DNA from: CAYOZN01 sp964408455
GTDB lineage: Bacteria; Planctomycetota; Phycisphaerae; UBA1845; UTPLA1
Assembly (NCBI GenBank): GCA_964408455.1
Contig: CAYOZN010000051.1
Location: forward strand, 1-13,430
Reading direction: 5' to 3'
Length of the DNA stretch: 13,430 nucleotides
In this document: positions 8,152-13,430 of the stretch, one piece after another
Position numbering within the stretch: position 1 is the stretch's first letter
Layout of the letters: every line of letters starts with the position of its first letter
Program-made: the position numbers and the translations under genes
The notes under the pieces: generated by a model
Databases searched by the model: none
The model's input: only the letters and a program-made list of their open reading frames with translations
Told to the model about the DNA's origin: nothing

Positions 8152-8631
8152 GTGCGGTGGATCTGGATCGACAAGTTCACGGACTTCCAATCCGGCGTCC
8201 GGGCCACGGCGATCAAGAACGTCAGCCTCGCCGAAGAACACCTCCACGACCATTTTCCCGCCTATCCCGTAATGCCGGCGAGCCTCATCGTCGAGGGCAT
8301 GGCCCAGACCGCGGGCATCCTGGTGGGCGAGGCGCGCAACTTCGAGGAAAAGGTGATTCTCGCCAAGGTGCAGCGGGCCAGCTTTGTCGATGAAGTGCGT
8401 CCCGGCGATCAATTGCAGTACGACGCCGTGATCGAGCAGATCGCCCCGGAAGCGGCGATGACGCGCGGTCGCGTGACGCGAAACGGCCAGCCCCTGGCCG
8501 AGATCGACATCGTGTTCTCCCACATCGACAATAATCTCAGCGGCATGACGTTTCCGGAGGAGAACTTCGTCTTCACCGAGGACTTCAAGTCGCTGCTGCG
8601 GACCTACAATGTAAACCGGCCGCCGGCGTAG
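8152..8631 (+). CDS. FabZ-like 3-hydroxyacyl-ACP dehydratase (hotdog fold), second of two
   Basis: The start is a GTG five bases after the ACP stop, with no clear ribosome binding site, so translation is probably coupled to the ACP gene. With this start the key residues number exactly as in the first dehydratase (Asp7, His34, Glu48), which supports it. The 159-residue protein has LAEEHLHDHFPAYPVMP with catalytic His34 and VEGMAQTAG with Glu48. The usual PVMPGVL is PVMPASL, so the Gly after Pro is Ala. A C-terminal tail of about 25 residues (FPEENFVFTEDFKSLLRTYNV) follows the hotdog core and differs from the first paralog's tail. It could form a heterodimer with the first enzyme, or one of the two could act as an isomerase or on another chain length. 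Both ideas are inference. Confidence 0.88.
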   Translation: MRWIWIDKFTDFQSGVRATAIKNVSLAEEHLHDHFPAYPVMPASLIVEGMAQTAGILVGEARNFEEKVILAKVQRASFVDEVRPGDQLQYDAVIEQIAPEAAMTRGRVTRNGQPLAEIDIVFSHIDNNLSGMTFPEENFVFTEDFKSLLRTYNVNRPPA

Positions 8632-8755
8632 GCGTACCGGCAGATCGACCGCCGAGCCTGACCGGCAGGAACACGCCGGCAAAATAATAGCAGGAACGAG
8701 CAGCTTCAAAGATACGGGCGGCTGCCTGCCGGATTGCGGTGAGGACCCCATCGAC

Positions 8756-10102
8756 ATGAAACAGCAACGCGTCGTCATCACCGGCCTCGGCGTCGTCACG
8801 CCTGTCGGCATCGGCATCGGCGAGACGTTCGATGCGCTGGTGGAAAAGCGATGCGGCATCCGCCGCATCCAGTCCTTCGACCCGTCCAACTTCGCCAGCC
8901 AGGTTGGCGGGGAGATCGCCGGCGTTAAGATCGGCGATGTCGTCCCCAAGGGCTATCGCAAGGCCGCCAAGGTGATGGCCCGCGACATCGAGCTCGCGGT
9001 CGCCGCCGCCTATCACGCTGCCAAAGATGCGGGCATCAAGACCAAGTGCCTCGTCGAACGCGGCGAGGCCGATGCCGTCAACGTCGACTCCACGCGTTTC
9101 GGCGCCAACATCGGCGCCGGTCTCATCTGCGCAGACCTCAACGAGTTGGCCGGCGCCCTGGCCCAGTCGGTCGACCGGCCGGAGGCCGGCGAGGACCGCG
9201 GCTTCAGCCTCGGCAAATGGGGTGAGGGCATGAAGAACCTCACGCCCCTCTGGCTGCTCAAGTTCCTGCCCAACATGCTGGCCTGCCACGTCACCATCGT
9301 GCACGACTGCCAGGCCCCCTCCAATACGATCACCTGCGGCGAGGCATCCAGCCATCTCGCCATCGGCGAGGCCTATCGCACCATCGCCCGCGGTGCCGCC
9401 GACATCTGCATTTGCGGCGGCGCCGAGAGCAAGATGAACCCCATGGGCCTCATGCGGCCGACCCTGTGGAAGCGGTTGGCGACCGACGCCAACGACACGC
9501 CCGAGTCGGCATGCCGCCCGTTCGATCGCGCCCGCCGCGGCACGGTGGCGGCCGAGGGTGGCGGGCTGATCATTCTCGAATCACTGGACCGGGCAAGGGC
9601 GCGCGGCGCGAGGATTTACGGCGAAGTGGTCGGCTTCGGCGCATCCGCCAACACCGAGAGCTGGACGCGCCCGCAGTCCGACGGCCGCGCCTATGCCTTG
9701 GCGATGGAAAAGGCATTGAAGAATGCCGGGATTTCCGCGTCGGACGTGGAGCTGATCACGCCATACGGCGCCGGCATGGTCGATTTCGACGCCGCCGAGG
9801 CCGCGGCCATCCACCGCGTCCTGGGCGATCGCGGGCCGACTGTCCCGGTGCTCGCTTCCAAGGGCGCCATCGGCAACAACGGGGCCGGCGGCGGTGCAAT
9901 CGACGTGGCACTGACGGTCATGGCCATGCACCGCGGCGTCATTCCCCCGTCCCTCAACACCGACCATATCGATCCCGCCTGCAATCTCAACGTCATTCAC
10001 GGCGATCCCGTCGATCGCCGCCCGGGCGTCGCCATCTCCTTTGCGGGCGCCATGTCGGGCGGGCAGACGGCCGCCATCGTCCTTCGGAGGTACGTCTCGT
10101 GA
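8756..10102 (+). CDS. Ketosynthase-like protein without catalytic residues (KS-beta / chain-length-factor type)
   Basis: The 448-aa protein starts with a typical KAS II opening, MKQQRVVITGLGVVTPVG. It has the whole thiolase-fold length, including SACRPFDRARRGTVAAEGGG and the C-terminal SFAGAMSGGQTAAIVL. Aligning by eye to FabF shows all three catalytic residues replaced. The nucleophile Cys of TACTS is Glu196 (TCGEASS, with a Cys two residues before). The first His of NAHGT is Tyr337 (TPYGAG), and the second His of TGHLLGAAG is Asn374 (IGNNGAGG). The conserved Lys is kept (Lys369). It cannot be a normal condensing enzyme. Type II polyketide synthases carry such a dead partner, KS-beta or chain-length factor, usually with Cys to Gln, which dimerises with the active KS and sets chain length. 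The next gene encodes an intact KS overlapping this stop by four bases (GTGA), as expected for a heterodimer. A 124-bp gap separates it from the second dehydratase. Confidence 0.88.
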   Translation: MKQQRVVITGLGVVTPVGIGIGETFDALVEKRCGIRRIQSFDPSNFASQVGGEIAGVKIGDVVPKGYRKAAKVMARDIELAVAAAYHAAKDAGIKTKCLVERGEADAVNVDSTRFGANIGAGLICADLNELAGALAQSVDRPEAGEDRGFSLGKWGEGMKNLTPLWLLKFLPNMLACHVTIVHDCQAPSNTITCGEASSHLAIGEAYRTIARGAADICICGGAESKMNPMGLMRPTLWKRLATDANDTPESACRPFDRARRGTVAAEGGGLIILESLDRARARGARIYGEVVGFGASANTESWTRPQSDGRAYALAMEKALKNAGISASDVELITPYGAGMVDFDAAEAAAIHRVLGDRGPTVPVLASKGAIGNNGAGGGAIDVALTVMAMHRGVIPPSLNTDHIDPACNLNVIHGDPVDRRPGVAISFAGAMSGGQTAAIVLRRYVS

Positions 10103-11397
10103 CCAGACGCGTCGTCGTCACCGGCATCGGTTGGATCACGCCGCTCGGCCACGACATCGAGTCGGCCTGGCAGGCCATTCTCGACGGCAAGAGCGGCATC
10201 GCACCGACCACCATCTTCGACGCCCGCACCTTTCCGACGCAGTTTTCGTCGGAGGTGAAGGGGTTCGACCTGGCCAGCTTCCTCCCGGCAGAGGATTACG
10301 AGCACCACAAGAACGTCAGCCGGCAGGCCGGCTTCGCGATGGCCGCCGCCCGGCTCGCATGGCAAAGCGCCGGCCTCGAACGCGCTTCAACGCTCGATCG
10401 CACCCGCGTCGGCGTTTATCTCGGTGGCGGTGAAGGCCCCATCGACTTCGACAACTTCGCCCTTGCTGCCGTCGAGGCGTGGGACTACCAGAAAAACGCC
10501 CTCGACGCCCGCCGCTGGGCCGATGTCGCCGCCAAGGCACTGAACGATACCATCGAAGTCGAGCAGGACCCGAACATGGCCGCCGGTCATCTGGCCCGCT
10601 TCTTCCGCATCGAGGGGCCCAATCTCAACACCCTGACTGCCTGCGCCGCCAGCACCCAGGCCATCGGCGAGGCCACGAACCTGATCCGCTTCGGCGATGC
10701 CGACATCATGATCTCCGGCGGCTGCCACAGCATGATCCACCCCCTCGGCGTCACCGGCTTCAACCTGCTGACCGCCCTGTCCACGCGGAACGATACCTGC
10801 ATCACGGCGTCGCGGCCCTTCGATCGTACCCGCGACGGATTTGTCCTCGGCGAGGGCGCCGGCATGCTGATCCTCGAAGAACTCGAGCACGCGAAGGCCC
10901 GCGGCGCGACGATTCTGTGCGAGGTGCTCGGCTACGGCTCCACGGCGGACGCCTTCCGCATTACCGACATCCACGAAGACGGCCGCGGTGGCATCGCCGC
11001 CATGCGGGCCGCGCTTCACGATGCCGGCGTCGGCCTCGACGAGATCGACTACATCTCCGCCCACGGCACCGGCACCCGCGAAAACGACAAGATCGAATCG
11101 CTGGCCATCCGCGGCGTCTTCGGCGACAAGGCCAAGAAGGTGCCCGTCTCCAGCGTCAAGAGCATGATGGGTCACCTGATCGCCGCCGCCGGCGCCTGCG
11201 AACTGATCACGTGCATCCTGGCCATTCGCGACCAGGTGCTGCCGCCCACGATCAACTACCAGAATCCCGATCCCGCGTGCGATCTGGATTACGTCCCCAA
11301 CCAGGCGCGCAAGGCCGACGTTCGCACCTGCCTCAGCAACTCATTCGGCTTCGGCGGTCAGAACGACACCCTCGTCATCCGCGCCTTCGAGAATTAG
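10099..11397 (+). CDS. Beta-ketoacyl-ACP synthase, FabF-type, catalytically intact (KS-alpha)
   Basis: The GTG start at 10099 overlaps the upstream TGA in a GTGA junction, with CGGAGG eight bases before it. The same frame is open much further upstream, but that part is a shadow of the previous gene. The 432-residue protein begins VTRRVVVTGIGWITPLG. It keeps the KAS I/II triad: Cys182 in LTACAAST, His322 in SAHGTGT and His359 in MMGHLIAAAG, with Lys354 five residues before. SRPFDRTRDGFVLGEGAG and the C-terminal LSNSFGFGGQNDTLV are also conserved. It would condense malonyl-ACP with an acyl primer or growing chain in the cytoplasm. It probably works as a heterodimer with the dead KS encoded before it and uses the ACP at 7757. 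FabF family enzymes are about 410 residues; the extra length lies largely before the Cys (YQKNALDARRWADVAAKALND region). This is the last gene of the set. It could also be a secondary housekeeping FabF, but the context argues against that. Confidence 0.92.
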   Translation: MTRRVVVTGIGWITPLGHDIESAWQAILDGKSGIAPTTIFDARTFPTQFSSEVKGFDLASFLPAEDYEHHKNVSRQAGFAMAAARLAWQSAGLERASTLDRTRVGVYLGGGEGPIDFDNFALAAVEAWDYQKNALDARRWADVAAKALNDTIEVEQDPNMAAGHLARFFRIEGPNLNTLTACAASTQAIGEATNLIRFGDADIMISGGCHSMIHPLGVTGFNLLTALSTRNDTCITASRPFDRTRDGFVLGEGAGMLILEELEHAKARGATILCEVLGYGSTADAFRITDIHEDGRGGIAAMRAALHDAGVGLDEIDYISAHGTGTRENDKIESLAIRGVFGDKAKKVPVSSVKSMMGHLIAAAGACELITCILAIRDQVLPPTINYQNPDPACDLDYVPNQARKADVRTCLSNSFGFGGQNDTLVIRAFEN

Positions 11398-11406
11398 CGC
11401 CGCCGG

Positions 11407-11443
11407 GTGCCACTGCTCTGCGAGCAGTGCTCGCATGAGGCAC
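11407..11443. repeat. REP-like hairpin element after the ketosynthase operon
   Basis: Nine bases after the ketosynthase stop, CACTGCTC (11411-11418), the loop TGC and GAGCAGTG (11422-11429) form a perfect eight-base-pair stem. An outer pair GTGCC (11407-11411) and GGCAC (11439-11443) partly overlaps it. No T-run follows, so it is not a standard intrinsic terminator. Short elements reading GTGCCACTG... with a hairpin are, from memory, common between genes in planctomycetes. It may mark the end of the operon transcript or block convergent read-through. Confidence 0.5.
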
Positions 11444-11477
11444 GGGGGAGTGCGGCACCGGAAATGTCGGAGACTGT

Positions 11478-11798
11478 TTACCCACTTCGATTTGTCCGTT
11501 CGTCGCGATTGCCCTCTGCCGACGTCGGCCCGCCCCTTTTCGAAGCAGAGCGAACGTAGATCCTCGCGATAATCGCTGCCATCGCGATCAGGCACGCCGC
11601 CTTCCAGGCAAGCAGCCACCACGGCGTCCACCACGCCTCCTTCTCGTAGAAGTCGCTGGTTCCAAAGAGCCCCACAACGCCCGCCAGCGCCAGCCGCCAC
11701 GGCAGCGTCGCATGTTGACGCAGGGCCGGCACCGAAAGTACCGCCACCACATACCAGATGAACGGCTCGACGAAGTTGTAATAGTCCTTGAGCTGCAA
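11478..11798 (-). CDS. Small multi-pass membrane protein, function unknown, uncertain start
   Basis: The convincing part begins near LKDYYNFVEPFIWYVVAVLSV. The hydrophobic stretches are about residues 9-22, 31-48 (WRLALAGVVGLF) and 60-80 (WWLLAWKAACLIAMAAIIARI), ending in a polar, basic tail. That gives about three helices, with a Trp-rich loop (EAWWTPWW). I placed the start at a TTG (11798) because the sequence just upstream is two copies of a dispersed repeat. There is no ATG in this frame. A GTG at 11906 would give 142 aa but translates both repeat copies as PSLALRV. No good ribosome binding site supports either start, so the native N-terminus may have been replaced by the repeat. No family recognised. 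Confidence 0.55.
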   Translation of the reverse strand: MQLKDYYNFVEPFIWYVVAVLSVPALRQHATLPWRLALAGVVGLFGTSDFYEKEAWWTPWWLLAWKAACLIAMAAIIARIYVRSASKRGGPTSAEGNRDERTNRSG

Positions 11799-11804
11799 CC
11801 TACT

Positions 11805-11879
11805 AACCCGAAGCGCCAGCGAGGGAGTAACCACGCGCGAGCCCGGCCAGTTCACACCAACCCGAAGCGCCAGCGAGGG
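11805..11879. repeat. Two direct copies of a 21-bp planctomycete-type dispersed repeat
   Basis: Bases 11805-11825 and 11859-11879 are identical, each beginning AACCCGAAGCGCCAGCGAG and ending in two further G's, 54 bp apart. Forward translation gives NPKRQRG and reverse translation PSLALRV, peptides that recur in spurious planctomycete protein predictions in my recollection. The 33 bases between them are unrelated. They lie at the 5' edge of the small membrane protein gene and between it and the DinB gene. Their function is unknown. Confidence 0.7.
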
Positions 11880-11941
11880 CGTCTCCCCGCCCAGTGCCGC
11901 CTGCACCGCACTCTTGCACCATCAGTGCGCCGCCCCGCGCC

Positions 11942-12439
11942 TCACCCGATCCCCAGCGCCCGGCGCTTCTCATCGAGAAACGCATAGTGGTGATTCGCAT
12001 GCCCGACCGCGTATTGCACCAGCACGAACACCGTGAACTCGCCGCGCTGCGAGTGGACGCCCACGCGTTGCCATGCCGCGTCATCGAGCAGCCGCAGGAT
12101 CGGCAGCATGTGCCGCCGATTGTGCTCGAACAGGGCGATCTCGGCGGCCGCGTCGCGCTCCTGATAACCCAGCGTCCTGACGTACGCCGATTCGTCGTAT
12201 TCGCACAACAGCGGCCGATCCATGGCGATGGTCCGCTTGATTCGATCGCTCATCACCAGGTCCGCATCGACCACGTGGCACAACAACTCGAGCATCGACC
12301 AGCGGCCGGGAATGGGATGGGCAACCAGCTTTTCGCGCGACACGCCGCCGTAGCACCGCGAAAACCGTTCTTGCTGTGCCGAGTAGGCGGCCAGCAGGTC
12401 CGGCAGGCGTGATGGCGCATCGGGGAATGGATTTTCCAT
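11942..12439 (-). CDS. DinB-family protein (four-helix, metal-binding), downstream paralog
   Basis: The ATG at 12439 has GGAGAG eight bases upstream. The 165-residue protein shows the DinB / DUF664 pattern: a PGRWSMLELLCHVVDAD segment with His55 near the end of helix 2, and a C-terminal GHANHHYAFL with His147 and His151 (HxxxH). These three histidines form the metal site in DinB-like proteins. The fold is shared with YfiT and bacillithiol or mycothiol S-transferases. Many members are stress-linked enzymes or have no known substrate, and I cannot assign a reaction. It is a clear paralog of the protein at 12744: both have His55, His147 and His151 at the same positions and share NP(Y/F)P(N/D)APS/D, PGRWSM and RIKR. 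The tandem arrangement indicates a local duplication followed by divergence. No signal peptide is visible, so it is cytoplasmic. Confidence 0.88.
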   Translation of the reverse strand: MENPFPDAPSRLPDLLAAYSAQQERFSRCYGGVSREKLVAHPIPGRWSMLELLCHVVDADLVMSDRIKRTIAMDRPLLCEYDESAYVRTLGYQERDAAAEIALFEHNRRHMLPILRLLDDAAWQRVGVHSQRGEFTVFVLVQYAVGHANHHYAFLDEKRRALGIG

Positions 12440-12743
12440 GGCGACAGCTCTCCGTCATCGCGTCGTTCGTTCGCGTGCACCCGGCCACCCTCGCTCCGCA
12501 TGCAACACATCCGCCGTTCGACGCGGGTGAACGAAAATACAGTTCGAATTTACCGGCCTCGGCAGCCAGGCGCGCGTATATTTCATCAGAGCCTGCTCGA
12601 ACGACAGGAACCAAATATCGAGTCAAATCGATTTGGATAACACGTCGGAGCGAAGCAGGCTCGCTTTTTTTTGCGCCCTGCGCGGGGCTGCCGGCGACGA
12701 AAGCGACGCGCCCTGCGATCCTTTGATATTCGATCCCACCCAT
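12440..12743. other. Intergenic region between the tandem DinB paralogs
   Basis: I see no gene in these 304 bases. They hold a perfect 12-bp palindrome CAAATCGATTTG (12624-12635), nested in a looser CCAAAT...ATTTGG dyad (12611-12636), which could be an operator for the downstream DinB gene. On the plus strand, GAGC-N7-GCTC is followed by a run of eight T's near 12660-12673. The stem is only four pairs and no plus-strand gene precedes it, so I do not call it a terminator. Confidence 0.4.
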
Positions 12744-13244
12744 TCAACACGGCAGCTTCAGCGCCCTGCATTTCTCAATCAAAAACGGCAGGTGATGATT
12801 GATGTGCCCCACACCGATCTGCGCCAGCAGTTTCGTCGTCTGAAACCCGCGCTCGTTGTGTACCGCCAGCTTGTCCCACGCCTCCGGCGGCAGATGGCGA
12901 AGAATGCGGGCGGTCTGTCGCCGCACGCAGCGCAACAGCTCCAGCTCCTCGGCCGGCTCGCGCTCCTGGTAGAAGAGCCGCTGGGCGAACAGCTGTTCGT
13001 TGAAGCCGATCAGCAGGGCCCGCTCCTCCGCGACGCACCGCTTGATGCGATCGGCGATGACGATGTCCGAGTCCACGACGTGGGCCAGCCATTCAATCAT
13101 CGACCACCGCCCCGGCACGGGCCGCGTCGTGAGCTTCTCGCGCGGGACGTTCGCGAAGTACCTTACCAGCGTCTCCGGCTGAGCCTCGTACGTGTCTATG
13201 ATTTCGAGAATGCCGTCCGGCGCGTTGGGATAGGGATTGACCAT
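12744..13244 (-). CDS. DinB-family protein (four-helix, metal-binding), upstream paralog
   Basis: The start is the ATG at 13244, with GGAGG five bases upstream. The frame is open back to 13385, but that part runs through a terminator and a tRNA end and is not coding. The 166-residue protein has PGRWSMIEWLAHVVDSD with His55 and GVGHINHHLPFL with His147 and His151, the predicted DinB metal ligands. The N-terminus VNPYPNAPDGILEIIDTYEAQPE parallels the downstream paralog. The gene may have its own promoter, because a strong terminator lies between the tRNA-Glu and this start. Function and substrate are unknown; DinB-like members are often thiol-dependent transferases or hydrolases. Confidence 0.88.
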   Translation of the reverse strand: MVNPYPNAPDGILEIIDTYEAQPETLVRYFANVPREKLTTRPVPGRWSMIEWLAHVVDSDIVIADRIKRCVAEERALLIGFNEQLFAQRLFYQEREPAEELELLRCVRRQTARILRHLPPEAWDKLAVHNERGFQTTKLLAQIGVGHINHHLPFLIEKCRALKLPC

Positions 13245-13331
13245 GTTTGCCTCCAGCAGTTGGGGATGGGAACTGCGGATGGTAATCCCGACCGGCGACT
13301 TCGCACAGGACGACGTCCCCCGATCCCGCGC

Positions 13332-13371
13332 AAAAAAAGGCCCCTTCGGCACGTTGTCCGAAAGGGCCTTT
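13332..13371 (-). terminator. Strong intrinsic terminator of tRNA-Glu
   Basis: On the minus strand, just after the encoded CCA of tRNA-Glu, AAAGGCCCTTTCGG and CCGAAGGGGCCTTT pair over 14 positions with one G-U wobble around an eight-base loop. The right arm runs into seven T's. This is a textbook Rho-independent terminator. It also shows that the DinB gene downstream is not simply part of the tRNA transcript. Confidence 0.92.
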
Positions 13372-13373
13372 GA

Positions 13374-13430
13374 TGGCACCCCCACGGGGACTCGAACCCC
13401 GGTCTCCAGGATGAGAACCTGATATCCTAG
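13374..13430 (-). tRNA. tRNA-Glu (anticodon CUC), 5' part outside the window
   Basis: The minus strand holds the 3' portion of a tRNA: anticodon arm TCAGG-TTCTCAT-CCTGG with anticodon CTC, a four-base variable loop AGAC, T arm CGGGG-TTCGAGT-CCCCG, acceptor strand TGGGGGT, discriminator G and an encoded CCA. The G discriminator with CCA fits bacterial tRNA-Glu. The D arm is cut by the window end and the 5' acceptor strand is missing. Unlike the tRNA-Gly at 2221, the CCA is encoded here. Confidence 0.93.

Noticed and set aside
9412..10098. Open frame continuous with the active ketosynthase that would give a 661-aa protein
   Set aside because: The upstream part is arginine- and histidine-rich shadow of the dead ketosynthase gene; the GTG at 10099 has a good ribosome binding site and gives a normal KAS N-terminus.
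13245..13385. Longer start for the upstream DinB protein
   Set aside because: This stretch contains the tRNA-Glu terminator and the tRNA 3' end; the ATG at 13244 has a strong GGAGG and matches the paralog's N-terminus.

Overview
The window looks like a scaffold from a member of the Planctomycetota, most likely a Phycisphaerae-type lineage. I base this on a lone pseudopilin with an A|FTLLELLVVIAII leader and a C-terminal H...DG motif, on secreted proteins ending in dockerin-like DxNxDxxxDGADIQ repeats, and on two copies of a short repeat that reads as NPKRQRG or PSLALRV and that I associate with planctomycete genomes. The taxonomy is inferred from these marks. The assembly is a draft: a run of exactly 100 N is flanked by two identical 55-bp sequences.

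Left third (1-5570). The window opens inside a secreted, dockerin-ended protein of unknown function (+ strand). On the minus strand follow a 94-aa membrane protein with a 23-bp tandem repeat array just upstream, a tRNA-Gly(UCC), and a large secreted M4 (thermolysin-type) metalloprotease. The protease reading frame is broken only by the assembly gap. Removing the gap and one of the duplicated flanks restores a clean 973-aa protein.

Middle (6053-11397, + strand). After about 480 bp without a gene comes the pseudopilin. It is followed by the most interesting part, a compact operon-like set: a FabZ-like hotdog dehydratase, an acyl carrier protein with an unusual insertion, a second FabZ-like dehydratase, a ketosynthase-like protein that has lost all three catalytic residues (Cys to Glu, His to Tyr, His to Asn), and an intact ketosynthase whose GTG start overlaps the stop of its dead partner. 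The last two resemble the KS-alpha/KS-beta (chain-length-factor) pairs of type II polyketide synthases. With two dehydratases and a dedicated carrier, the set looks like a small type II FAS/PKS-like pathway for an unsaturated or specialised acyl product. No ketoreductase, enoyl reductase, malonyl transferase, thioesterase or phosphopantetheinyl transferase is present, so these would have to be borrowed from primary metabolism or encoded elsewhere.

Right end (11400-13430, minus strand). A REP-like hairpin follows the operon. Then come a small multi-pass membrane protein whose N-terminal reading frame runs through two copies of the planctomycete repeat, two tandem DinB-family paralogs with matching metal-ligand histidines, a strong intrinsic terminator and the 3' part of a tRNA-Glu(CUC) cut off by the window end.
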